DNA of 64,000 bases. It comes from Climacium dendroides. Lineage: Eukaryota; Streptophyta; Bryopsida; Hypnales; Climaciaceae. Made by a program: the position numbers and the translations under genes. The stretch is taken from contig OX467088.1 of NCBI GenBank assembly GCA_950106755.1, positions 480,001 to 544,000 of the forward strand, read 5' to 3'. Positions 32,880-44,162 of this stretch are shown here, piece after piece. How positions within the stretch are numbered: position 1 is the first letter of the stretch; every line of letters begins with the position of its first letter. The notes under the pieces were generated by a model, which ran no database searches, had not been told where the DNA came from, and saw nothing but the letters and a program-made list of their open reading frames with translations.

Positions 32880-34036
32880 AAATAGGACTTATAAATAGGA
32901 ACCGGAATAGAATCCGGTTAGGATAAGGTAGGACCGGATTGTCAGCGCCTTCAGAGGCGGAAATCATGTATTCACTTTTTGCTTTTTGCTTTTTGCTTTT
33001 TGTATATAAAACAGTCTCTGAGCTGGAGACTGAGAGAGTTCTTTTGGCATTTCCTTGTGTACTTTCCATTGACTTTGTTTTGTGTATTCCTCCCGAGTGT
33101 TGGCAAGAATGTACAAAGTTGAAGTAAGGTGGTATGCACGGATGTGTGGGTAGAGTTCTCCCTTTGATGAATGTTTTCGGTTCTAAGTACATCTGAGTAG
33201 GTCATGAAGAGCTAGAAGTGGATTCCAGTGCCTCAGCATCTGTAGAAGTTTAGTATTCCGGGTAAGAAAGCCGTTGATTAGGCTAGGTGGATAGGGAGGA
33301 ATTCCTTAGCTGCGCTAGAACTCCTGGGTGGAAAATCCGGTCGAGTGTCCTGACTCCTATGAGGTCTTGCCCCCGTTGTGGGTAAAACGGAAGAACTTCT
33401 GTAGTGATGGAACGGACGGGTGCACTTATAGCCACCGAAACTTGTACGGAACGGATCAACATCAAAGTCATTGTAGTATGAGGATCGTACGGGGGGGGTG
33501 GGTCTTTGTGTGACCTGTGATTCGGATTGCCATCCGGATTGCTGTGAAGGACCAAACCGGATCCGGATTAGAGTAGGAGGATAGGAAGATAGGAAGTGGG
33601 TCTTCAGCCACTATAAGTCACGGAAGGAGTGGTGGACCTACCACTTTCAAAAGCAAGCGGCGAACCCTCTGAAGGTAAAACAGAGGTAAAATTAAACCGG
33701 GGTTAGGAAGGGTGGATCGGAACAGATCCGCTCCATAGACACTTAGAACCGGAAGTAGAATAGTCTAGGATTGAGAAGTTAGCCAGAAACTGTGGAACTA
33801 GTAAAACCGGAAATAGGATACAGTCCGGTCTTAGTTTTCCGGTTGGGTTTTGAACATTCCAGTTTTCCGAGGTACAATCGGAAAGTAGAATTGAAGAGTT
33901 TTATTGGGTTTATCTCCTTAATAGAGTTAGCTACTTCATAGAATCTCGTGGGTTTGATCTTTAGGGTCATTTTGTTATGTTCTAGGGTGATTTTTGAGGG
34001 TATAACAGGGAATTTACTTACTCTGTGCTACGACAA
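32880..34036 (+). repeat. 3' non-coding tail of gag copy 4
   Basis: Homologous with the copy 2 tail (2876-4046), ending in the same GAATTT.ACTTAC.CTGTGCT.CGACA. A TTTTTGCTTTTTGCTTTTTG mini-repeat lies near 32977-33000. No ORF supported. Confidence 0.6.
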
Positions 34037-34926
34037 AAGGGGTGGGGACTCACCACTTGTACAATTATCCTCTCTGTACTCTAAATCTACTAAACAACAC
34101 ACCCAAGACAACACAGTTGTAGGAGGAGGGAGGAGTATTCTCTCACAGTTTCTGGATTGGCCGATCCGGAATCAAGTCACACAGAGTAATTCTCACACCT
34201 CTCTTTACTACAACGACGGATCCGAACTCATAGATTCAAAGGAATAGAGTTTCAAAGGGAAGACAATGTACCAAGGGGGAGGTTGGTAGACCTTCCAAAG
34301 TAGCGGGAGTTCCTTTCCTTTAGCAGCTGCTTATCTCCGCACAGAACCCTCTTGGTTCTGGACTCGCAGGGACCTCTACCTTCTTACCCGGATTGCCGTT
34401 CCGGCAATTTAAAGGCACATCACACTTACACTCCCTTACTCAATTCGCATCTCTTCCACTCAGCTCAACACCAAGAGATCCGTAGCTCAAGATCTGGATT
34501 CCTTCTCTCCCTCCCTTCTCTTTCTCTAGTACCAGATCACACACCCATGCATACACTCAGCCAAAAAGACCCTGTTTAAGCAAAAGTGCAGCTAAAGGTA
34601 TCCTGACTGACTTAGATTAAGAAAAGAAAATTGTAATATATACGTGAAAGCACTAAAATCCAGTGGAGTAGGATGGAATGGAATCGCAGACACTAACTTG
34701 ACTGCCCTTAAAATACTAACACAAAAACCCAAAGTCAACTCCTAAAAGCTTGAAAAGGAAACCCAGAAATCCAGGCCACCAATCACTGAAAACCCCGGGA
34801 TATCCGGAAAAATTGCTAACTACCGTTCGAGATAACCGGATTTCCTTACTATCCGCCTAAGATTCCGGAAACCGGATTCATGCTCGGAATCCCATTTTGG
34901 ACCCTATACTTCTTTTCCTACCAACC
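34037..34926 (-). repeat. 3' flank of gag copy 5, meeting copy 4 tail to tail
   Basis: No gene. As the minus-strand downstream region of copy 5, it runs up to the very base where the copy 4 tail ends (34036). It lacks the landmarks of the copy 2/4 tail, so it may be a different 3' region or unrelated DNA. Confidence 0.35.
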
Positions 34927-36882
34927 CTAATGTCTTGGCTTCCGTCCTTTCTTTGAACGGCTCCCCACTTGGCTGGTAGGCGTCCCCTTCGTATTCTTTG
35001 CTGGTGTGGTCTTTGCTGTAGCCAGAGTCTGGATATGACGCGTTGCGGGAGACGGATCGCTATTGTCTTCGGTTCCGGAAGTGGAGTGGGCACTCTCTTC
35101 CTCAGAATCTTCGATGACTTGAACTTCCCTCTCCTTCTTTGATGTGGTATCCTTCAATGTTGCGGATTTGCTTCTTTCCTCCGGCGTGGTCTCTTGCATG
35201 TGCACAAATCCTTGCGGATTAGACCGAGCCGGATTGGTCATTCCATCGATCCGGTTGATGAGATCTCCCCTGACTTGCTGTCCTAGAACCTTGAATGTTC
35301 CAGTCATCAAGTTCGGCATTGTTTGTGCCTTGGGAACTTCCGGAGTTGAGAACTTAGATGGCACCGGAACCGTTTTCGCGCTAGACTCCGATTCCGAGTC
35401 TAGTTCCAAGGTTGGCCTCAAATTCAACTCCGTCATCCGTATCTTATTGGCGGAAGGCTCGGCTGGTGTAAGTATCCCCCTCAGGCCCTCCATCCGGGTT
35501 GCCTGATCCGCCACTGGTTTCCCTAGGGTACTTATGACAAAAGGAAGTTCCGGAAAGGTGGAGAAATCCATCGCATGGTTTGGGTCGATGGCCGCCAGCA
35601 ACTTCTGGATCTCCTTGAAAATTCGCTCTATCCTCGCGGTGAAGTCTACGAGGATGGTAACTACCTTGGTTCCAGTAATGTGGCCTTCCGATATCATCTT
35701 TGAGTCAAACAAGGCAGCTTTCGTGATGATGTCGGCTTTGATGTTGACTGCTCCGATTAGATTCTTGACTAGAGCGAGAGCCTCTTTCTCTTTCTCCTTC
35801 GCAGCTACCATTTCCCCTTCCGCCCAATTCACCCGGGTTTGGAGTAGGTTCCGTTCCGTCTCCAACTCCTGGATCCGATCCTCCCTCTTCTTTAGATCCT
35901 CCGGCTTGGGCAGTCGCTTGACAGCTTCCACGATCTGATCCGGATCCACCTTCAATACTTCCGTGGTATTTATCACCAAATCTGACAACCCGTCGTGAAG
36001 TACCTTGGCTTCACGTATCCACTCGAGCCCCGCATTGAAAAATGCGGATTCTGTTTCCATTTCAGGTCCTCTACTGGACTCCCCCCTCTCCATTGTCGGT
36101 GGCTTGATTCTCGACCCCGGATCGGTTGACTTCCTCTTCTTGGTCCTCGGATCTGTCAGACGTTCCTCGGGAAGTTCCTCCAGTTTAGACTCGACCGGAT
36201 CTTCCGCTTCCTCCCCGGAAAGTCCGTATGACAGGAGCGTCTTTCCGGTGTCATACTGAATTATTTCCGCCGCACTCAAAAGTTCCTGCTGATGGTACAG
36301 ATGAAACAGATAAGTGCTAACTGGACTCGCCTTTGCTCGGGTCATGTGATCCGCTAGTTTAGCCACTATTCTGGCTATGACCCTACCCTAGTGCACTATC
36401 CGGTTCTCCATAGCCCCAAAGATGGTATTGGCCACCGTAATGGTAACCCGCGTTGGCTTCTCCGGATACAAGATTGGAATCAGAAACTCTAGTATCCGCC
36501 TATGTCTCTCGTCCTTGCACTCGTTGATAGCGAATCCGTCCTTAGGGTTTGTAGACCCTGTGAACTTCCCAGCTACAAAACGGTCCGTCCTCGATGCTAA
36601 ACCGTTCCCACTCTTCCGGAACTGATAGACGTCCGCCCAGATGTCCTCGGTCCACGCGACTGGTCGTCCTCTCAAAGTGAGCTCATACTGGTTCGGAACA
36701 CCGTGAAGTAGCTCTTGAATCATCTCTTCACTCTTGAGGTTCCATGGTTGGTGTAGTAGACCGACACATCCTAACCTAGTCAAGTCCTCTTCTAAATGCT
36801 TGTGTAGTTCCTGGCTATCCGGAATGGCGAGAGAGATATCCCGGGCAGATACCGCTACCTTCCGTACTAGTCCGGATGCCAT
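34927..36882 (-). pseudogene. gag-like retroelement ORF, copy 5 (best preserved, one TAG)
   Basis: A 652-codon frame broken only at codon 165 (TAG, 36388-36390), where copies 2 and 4 have Trp (RMDW, KVDWG); the site is CAC TAG GGT, one G->A step from TGG. Layout: residues 1-30 basic leader; 30-165 globular domain (EEDLTRLGCVGLLHQPWNLK, GVPNQYELTLRGRPVAWTED, GLASRTDRFVAGKF, NPKDGFAINEC, ILEFLIPILYPEKPTRVTIT); 180-190 FHLYHQQELL; 205-245 acidic/basic linker; about 270-400 coiled coil (REDRIQELETERNLLQ); then KAALFDSKM, VVTILVDFTARIERIF and a Ser/Thr/Glu tail with an SDSEDE-like acidic stretch near the end. The youngest copy and the best reference for the family. No pol. Confidence 0.75.
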
Positions 36883-37245
36883 AAGATCTAAGTGAGAACG
36901 AGGGAAAAGTAGTTCTACCTCAGTCGCTAACTCACCACTCTTTCTCTCAACTACTCACACAAATAGTCTCAGAAACACAGAACAGAAAAAAATGAAGAGG
37001 AAACCCTAGGAAGACAGCTTAAGTACTAAACCGTCTTTCTACGGTCTTAAGGACAACGGCTACAGGTCCGTTGTATCAACGGTATCCTACTTCCGTAGCT
37101 ACGAGACCTATACGGTAGGTTCCTATGTTCCGGATGAGTCCGGATTCCGGATCCGGATAAGTTCCGGTTTAGGGTTGTGCCGGAACGCTTATTTTCTAAT
37201 TCAAGCTATCTAGTCCAAAAATCACACTCTAACTAAATTTATTTT
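36883..37245. other. element flank between gag copies 5 and 6
   Basis: 5' non-coding flank of copy 5 (minus). CCGGA-rich, with a TCCGGATTCCGGATCCGGAT cluster at about 37136-37160. No gene. Confidence 0.4.
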
Positions 37246-38013
37246 TTATTTTTTTCTATTTTTCGCACCTACTTCTTGTGTTATTGATCCGTTTCCGGAT
37301 TCCGGATTCCCACAATACGCACTCTCCTTGTTTGCCTTGAGTAGAGAGTGATGAGCGTATAGATGGGACAGATATGCCGGAAGAGGACTTTGACTCTTCT
37401 TTCCGGACCGAAGGGAACGCACTAGGTCCCCGACTAACTCATGGATGATGGTTGCCCAATCCATCATCATTTTTCCCTGAAGGCTCTCCAAAATGGCGGA
37501 GGCCACCTTCGCTACTATTTGCCGTGGCTTGGTGGGATGGAGGATAGGGTTAAGAAACGCTATCACATCTCGGTACTCCGGATTCACCAAGTCGGAAACC
37601 TGGTGACCTTCCTTCGGGTTGGCAGGCGTCCGGAATTCGCCTTCCATCACCTCCTGATTCTTCTCCATAACCTTGTCTGACGCTTCCCGGAACTTGTAGA
37701 CGGCCCTCCATGTGTTCACCGTCCATAGGTCTGGCTTCGCCGGGATGGTGGTATCCAAGATGTTACTTTCCGAACGAAGTATGTCAGACACTAGACTCTC
37801 CTCCCGAATCCCCTACGGAACCTCCAAAAGTCCATCACATCCCATATTGGTGAGGTTCTCCTGCATGCGTATCAGTCGGTCCTCCTCCGTCGGAACCTCT
37901 GGAACCACCTTCATCACCGGAATGGTCTTCGATCAGGGCACCAATGGCGGCATCTCGTCCTCCGAGTCCTCGGGCAGATCCTTCAACTTCCGCCGGCTCG
38001 CCCTAGCAGTCAT
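37246..38013 (-). pseudogene. gag-like retroelement ORF, copy 6 (diverged N-terminal half)
   Basis: One minus-strand frame from ATG 38013 (MTARASRRKLKDL) with TGA at 37933-37935 (CCC TGA TCG, compatible with CGA->TGA) and TAG at 37813-37815 (in VP*GIREE, where other copies have Trp). Blocks: MQENLTNMGCDGLLEVP, WTVNTWRAVYKFREASD, MEGEFRTPANPKEGH, IAFLNPILHPTKPRQIV, MMDWATII and YLSHLYAHHSLL. It stops before the coiled-coil half. It is the most diverged copy. Confidence 0.6.
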
Positions 38014-38379
38014 CGTGCTTACAAACAACCCTTACACAATCTCTCCCTAACTCTTTGCTCACAAACTTTCACTCCGATAACCCCTCACGATCGCAACTCA
38101 CATAGTCCTTCAATCTACCGGAATTTCTCACAAAGCTAGGAAGACGGAATACACCGGCGGCAGAACAAACAAAGAGATACTCGTGCCCATTGCCGGCTAC
38201 AGTCTCCCTCTTATACTCGCCCGATGTACAGGACAGGTTTTGGCGGCAAAACCCTATCTCTAGTACGGATCCGGTTTCCGATTTTTAGGGCCAGCGCCGT
38301 CATCCGATTTCTGGAACTTTCTAGAGTTCCGGAGTTAGGTTTTTAGCCCTAATGAAATTTTACCGGATCCGGAAATCCG
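38014..38379. other. 5' flank of gag copy 6
   Basis: Non-coding, CCGGA-containing. No gene seen. Confidence 0.4.
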
Positions 38380-38512
38380 TTTTTTCTAGATTGACTTAAC
38401 TTCCTAAGAGAACTCAAAAACTTTCCTTTCGAAGGAGACAATTTTTGAATTTTTTTGTCATATGCTAGTATTATGGATCTAGCATGTGGGATCACATTCC
38501 CACATATTCCTC
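38380..38512 (-). repeat. LTR-like terminal fragment (pair of 5400-5530)
   Basis: Same block as at 5400-5530. On the minus strand it begins GGGAATGTGATCCCACATGC, typical of a plant LTR start. Confidence 0.45.
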
Positions 38513-38589
38513 CAGTTAATCCTTAATTCTCACTAAAGGCCCACTTAGAGTAAACTGCTCCGGAATCGTTCCCACGAGGACTCGAGGCT

Positions 38590-38880
38590 CACGGATTCAT
38601 AAGCTAACTCGACCTAAGCTTTCACTTTCTTTCCTACTTACTAATCCAAACCAAAGGTCCGGTCCAGCCGCTAGTGCCGTATGGGTTTCGGAAAAGTCCG
38701 GAAACCACTCAATTGCCCCTTCCGGGATCCTTGGGTTTAAGTGACGAGTGGCCAGATCCACCGTCCGGATGTTTACCGTGTCCGGAAACACTTTTTCTCT
38801 CTCTCTCCCTGTCAACCTCTACTACTAATGCTAATTTAACTCTCAGGGACCGGAAGTATCCTACTCTTCCGTCTCCAGGG
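38590..38880 (+). repeat. retroelement repeat block (pair of 27940-28230), interrupted at about 38873
   Basis: Aligns with 27940-28230 until ...CCGTC and then diverges abruptly where a CAGGGTTG sequence begins. That suggests the next element (hAT side) inserted into it. Confidence 0.55.
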
Positions 38881-38884
38881 TTGT

Positions 38885-39115
38885 CGTGGACGTGCATCCG
38901 CGGTGAAATTGCGTCCAAAATCACACGTCCGCACGTCCGGACCCTACGGACGCAGACGGACGGTCCTCGGTCACCGTCCTGCGGGTGGGTGGGCGGACGG
39001 CCGTCTGTTTTTATTGGCGGACAGGCGAGCGGACGGATGGGCGGTCGGGCGGACGGGCGGGCAGACGGGCGAGCGGACGGATTGGCGGACGAGCGGACGC
39101 GCGAACGGTTCAAGG
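38885..39115. repeat. GGACGG-rich low-complexity block 1
   Basis: Degenerate (G)CGGACGG/GGGCGGAC octamer-type repeats, far more GC-rich than the surroundings. Similar blocks lie at 43200-43365, 47890-48215 and 49825-50100. Confidence 0.75.
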
Positions 39116-39504
39116 GCCAAAGGGTTTAGGGAGTCTGGGAGTGACCGACTGAGAGAGTGAGGGTTTGTAACTTTGCATTTTGAAATTTTGCAAGATTTTT
39201 AGTTTGTTTTAGGGTTCTTCTTACATATTTGTGAGTTTTGGCGCTTCAGAAATTTTTACGTGCTACACACTTGAAATTGAGAACAAAAAATAACACAATG
39301 AAGATTTCTTCAATATCACTTGGGGCAAAGTCCCCCCAAAATGATAGTTTCATTAATTTTTTCAAGATAATTTGGCAACCTTGTACTACTATGAAATGCT
39401 CCGAGAACTAATAAATCTTAGCTATTCATCTCTCTAAATCGTAAGCATTTGAGCACCAAGTTCTGTAAATGTTCTTCATTCAAATCTTTTCTAAATTTGA
39501 ATGC
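39116..39504. other. AT-rich spacer before the hAT ORF
   Basis: Non-coding; probably the 3' end of the hAT element (minus strand). Nothing else seen. Confidence 0.35.
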
Positions 39505-42500
39505 CTAGGGGTGGTAATCACTATCTCCTTTCACCTCTACCCCGCTACTGTACTCTCTTGATTGGAATCCATCATCTTCATCACTCATGGTGTTCTCTTC
39601 ATCGTCTGATGAAAGTATTTGAGTTCCCCCTCTTTTCTCTTGTATTGTTGAAGATACACGAGCTTTCTTAGGCTTGCCCATCATTTGCTCGTTCTTTGCT
39701 TTCATCAAGGTTTTCCCTACACGTTCACGGAGGCGATCAACCGCTTTTCATTTTCTTAACAGAAGTTCTAGAATAGACGGACACTTATCAAGGGGGGGTT
39801 TTCCTGCATTCACTTTCTTCGCTAAAGAGATAGCAAACGGCTTCATTACTCGTTTGTTCTTTGCTTTAGAGGGTTCTTCCATCATCATTGCCATCCCTGC
39901 CTTTCTCCCTTCTTCAGTGAATGCCTCTATAGCATTTGAAGATTCCAGTGTCGGGTCCGCTAGCCTTGTTGAAGATGCTGGCAGGCGGTTTCCTTGCTTC
40001 TTTAACATTGAGGCCAACGTCTCATCTTCCTCGTCATCGGTGAATGAAGAAATCTGCAATCTTCGATTTTCGGTACGTTCTATTTCTTTCGAAATGATGG
40101 AAGCTCGTGTCGGACGTTGAGAACTTCCTGAACCCACCAAAGTAGTACTTACACTATTAAATAGTGAGCGTGCACCTATTGGAGGAATGCTACGCGGTGG
40201 ACATACAAAACTTGTCATGTTTTCCTTTGTGCCTTGGCCATTGTGAAGTAAGTTCGGACTTCCACATTCTATTAAACGCGAACATACATTGTCTTGTATC
40301 CCACTCGCTTCATGATTTAGGCTACTTGGTTTCCCGTTGCTTTTGCTTGCCAATCCTCCTAGAGACTCCATGCTTATCTTGTCCACATTCATTTGCTCGC
40401 GGTCCTCAACGTTGTCATTCTTTTCTAGTTGGGCCACGACTATGGATGGAGACCTACCGCTTCCAATTTCTTCATCTATTTCGGAAGTTCTAGTATTGGA
40501 TGCTATGGTTCCATTAGAAGCCAGGACTTGGACATTTGCGTCCTCTTCATTTAGATTGAGGACCTTGTCGCTACTTAGAAATCGGTTTCCATCTACAAAC
40601 CTTACTATGGAAGGTACGCCTTCGTTATTTCCACAATCATTATCGTTCATTGGAAAGTCGTACTCATCTTGGTCATTGTTGCCCATGTCATCATCATCCA
40701 TATTTACTCTTCCAAACGGTTCACCTCCAAAATTGTATGTATTGCCATCCAAATCTTCTTCATTGAATATTGGGTCGTCCCAATTTGCTTCTTGTCCATG
40801 TGCTTCATTTCCGTCCACACGAACACCTTCTTCTTCATCTTCGCTGCTCTCGTCATCTTCGTTTGGTCCCTCCGATTCTTCTGAATCGACATTTTTAAGG
40901 TACCACTTCTTCTCATCCCTCTTCTTAGATGCGGCCAACACTCTTGAATTAGTGTACACATACACCAAATCCGCAGCTCTCTTTGTTCTCAACTTATTCC
41001 GAGATTTGTTGTAAACAAAATAATAGCTACTCCAATTCCGTTCACATGAAGATGAAGATACCGGTTGGCCCAATATTCTTCTTGCAATTGGAGCAATGAG
41101 CTTCCCACATGCGCCTTCAAAATCCCACCAAGCGTGTGCCAATAATTTTTGTTCACTTGGATCCAACATGTTGTGGAAGGGAGGCTCCCTATGTCGAAAT
41201 GCCATGAATTCCTTGACGATGTCCGCGTAGTCTGTAGGTTTACATATTCGCATGAGAACACGCTTGCATGCCTCGGTGGCCTCTGAATCGTTGGCTAGTT
41301 CTTTATCGTGCAAAGGATAGGGATTCAAAAGAGCTCCTGCATATTGGAGATCGGTCTCTACCATTTCCCATCTAACGTTGAACGCCTCCTTCAATGATTT
41401 GGCAAATTCGGGGCTCAATAGAAAAGGCGGATTTTCTAACCCCCCCACATGCGACCGTATCTTCCTCATAATATGCAAAACTTTCTCTGAACATGGCGTC
41501 TTTGCATCTAAATCACAAAGGCCATACACAACAACGCCCATCAACTATACAAAATTTGTGCAACACCTTCAGAAATGCTCACTGTTTATTATCTTCTTTG
41601 TACACCGAGACTTTGTACGTTTCTTCTTTTTCTTGTCGTCCAACGTCCTCACATATTGTTCCCAATGCGGATCTGTCACACTCTGTTGAAGTGCTCCCTT
41701 CACTTTCAACAAGCGTTCAAGCGCAATGAAATTTGAAGCAAATCTTGTTTCGCCTGGCATCAATAAGCTGTGCTCTTTTTCATATGAACGAAATATTGCA
41801 AGCGGCATGTCCGCTTTCTAAAAAATGTAAGAACGATACGAGCTTTGGCCACGATATTCGCCACCCATGTTTCCTTCCCCCAATCTTTTAGCAACAAATT
41901 CAAGGCGTGTACCACACAACCTTGAAAAGAAATGTGAGGATATTTGTCTTTTATGATTCTACATGCTCGAGGGTTTACAGGAGCATTGTCCGTTGTTATT
42001 TGCACCACATTATGCGAACCCACCTCCTGTATGAATTTGTCCAAAATAGAGGCCAAGTACTCTACGTTTTTTACGAACCCACTTGTGTCCACCGATCCCA
42101 AAAATTGCTCCTCTCCAGAAGATACAAGCATGCAATTCACCAATGGCCGATTCGTAACTGAACTCCATCCATCAATAGACAAGGTTGCTCCAAACTTTCT
42201 AATACTATTCTCAGTCCGCTTCTGCAACTTTAGCTTGACATCTTCTTTCGCTTCTTCTAGTAATTTGGTTCATAGAGCGTCGTACGATGGTGGGTTGTAT
42301 GGCTTACCAAACTTAGCTATTTTTTCACTACTTCTTTGAAGGCCTCACTTCAAGCTATCGCAAATGGTATGTTGGCTGAATAGAAGAAATTGGCCTACAC
42401 CGCATTCAAATTGCGTCTATCAGCTTGTTCAAACCCATCTACTAGGCGACTTTGTCTTCGGGCTGATTGATGGAAGAGGGTGGAGTTGGACATTGTTCAC

Positions 42501-42897
42501 TTGATGTTTCTACACTTTGATGTACCCTTGAAGACGCACGATGAATTTTAGATGGCGCTGCACACGAGTCCTCTTGTGTTGAACATGAAAAATCCCTTCT
42601 ATTTGAGGCATTGCTTGCAACCCTCCCTATGTTTTCACCATTTACATTGTCAAGGGCTGATCTTCGTGGAAATAACCCATTACAACCGACAAAAAGAGTT
42701 CGAATTGACGAAGTCAATTTTGGACATATGCTTACCCCCCTATCGCAAACACCGTCTTTGCCTTCATATCCAAGGTGGCTCAACATGCGACACTTCCGAT
42801 TTGCAAACACCAAGTCACATGCCTTGCACTGCACTTTACCGCTTGATGGAACAACATACCAACCGGAAAAATCTTTACTCATTGTGGAAAGCTCCAT
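39505..42897 (-). pseudogene. hAT-superfamily transposase (BED finger + DUF659-type + dimerisation), decayed
   Basis: Residues from 42897: a BED-type zinc finger (VQCKACDLVF...RMLSHLGYEGKDGVC). Then NAV*ANFFY (TAG at 42395-42397 where Gln is expected), FAIA*SEAFKEVVKK (TGA at 42350-42352), KFGKPYNPPSYDAL*TKLL (TGA), the catalytic-core start TLSIDGWSSVTNRPLVNCM, VVQITTDNAPVNPRACRI and CVVHALNLLLKDWGK. A frameshift in a T6 run near 41820 precedes GETRFASNFIALERLL. The frame then runs to the hAT dimerisation region (PVSSSSCERNWSSYYFVYNK, ADLVYVYTN). The C-terminal 400 residues are acidic and low in complexity, as in several plant hAT-like proteins; a TGA at 39748-39750 is followed by another open 80 codons. 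The hAT assignment rests on this motif order. Confidence 0.88.
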
Positions 42898-43199
42898 TCA
42901 AGTTCAAGTCCAAGTTCAAGTTCCAATTTTGTCTTCAGTTCCAAATGTTTAGGTTCAAATCACCATGTCACATGTATCAAATATAGTCTATAAGCAAAGC
43001 ATTGGAAACCAAAGCCCCCCTGTCCACTGAACTATGCATTACCAAGCAAGGGACACAAAGATTGCAACTCCTAGCCCTTGGAAATCTTAGCGTTCAGTTT
43101 CTCAGAAGTGCTTGTAAATGCCTTCTTCCTTGCTCTTATATTCCTAACTTGTTGAATGTTCTATGCCTTAAAAGTAACCGTTGCCAACGGTCAGAAAAC
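42898..43199. other. hAT 5' flank
   Basis: Non-coding flank upstream of the BED-finger ATG, starting with a CAAGTT/CAAGTC mini-repeat (42898-42932). No gene. Confidence 0.35.
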
Positions 43200-43365
43200 C
43201 CAGCGGACGGAGTGGGCGGACAGGACGGACGGATGGTCGGTTGGGGCGGATGGTCGGACGGGCGGGCGGACGACGCGGACGGATGGGCATGCGTGCCGGA
43301 CGGGGCGGATGAGGCGGACGGGCGGGTCGGACAGGTCGGATAGGGCAGACGGGCGGACAATCATT
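43200..43365. repeat. GGACGG-rich low-complexity block 2
   Basis: GCGGACGG/GGGCGGAC repeats on the same strand as block 1, so the hAT ORF is bracketed by two direct-orientation blocks. Confidence 0.75.
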
Positions 43366-44162
43366 GTCGGTAGAGTTGTTGTTGTGGATCAATTTCGCTG
43401 TACCGACAATTTGGAAGGGGTGACGCTCATTAGCTGGATGGTTGCGTGAAGGAATCGGTAAGTATTCTGAGGATTGTCCGCCAATGGTCGTAGTTTTTTA
43501 ACCCGCACTACATTCAAAGCGTTGAGGTACTGGCGACATTCAGAGGCGGACGGGGCGGACAGGCGGTCGTGCGGACAGGGCGGTTTTAGCCTTTTAGGGT
43601 GGTCAATTTTACTTAGTTACTTCTTTACTTCGAACTTTTGGGCTCTTGGTTCAGTTGGTTGCATTTTATCCTAGGGATAACTAAATTACGAAAGTAGTAA
43701 AAAACAAGTGTTAAGTACTACAACAAAATTCTCAATCAAAGACACAATTCACTAAAAATTGGGCATAACATGTACATTTCAATAAAACTTAGTCCAAGAA
43801 AATGAATTTTATAATAAAAACATAATATATATATATATATTCAAATAAATAAATAATTACTTGCAACATGTTTTTCTTCACTACATGTATATGGAATACA
43901 AAAAATTTATGATGGACATGGTGGGCCACGTAGAATACTACTAGTCATAAAAAAAATAAAACCCTCACTACATAATTATATTCTGAGTGCCATTAAAATA
44001 CGACTACATAGGAAATTAAACATTTCACAATTACTTCAACACACTATTATCTTCTTCGGCATCACGAGATGTCCCTTCCCTCGCCATAAGTCTTCTACTT
44101 GTTTGACAAGGCACCGGTTGCGGACTATTTCCATGGCTGCTCCCTCCGTGGCTAGCTTGTAC
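43366..44162. other. AT-rich intergenic DNA with a short (TA)n run
   Basis: No gene. A (TA)n tract lies at about 43826-43842 and one more short GGACGG patch at about 43545-43580. Confidence 0.4.

Noticed and set aside
38674..39160. Arg/Gly/Asp-rich ORFs on both strands at 38.7-39.2 kb, and similar ones at 43.1-43.4 and 47.9-48.3 kb.
   Set aside because: They come from the GGACGG low-complexity blocks, are open in several frames, and show no domain.
40337..41014. A 225-codon plus-strand ORF.
   Set aside because: Ser/Phe-rich shadow of the hAT transposase C-terminal acidic region on the other strand.
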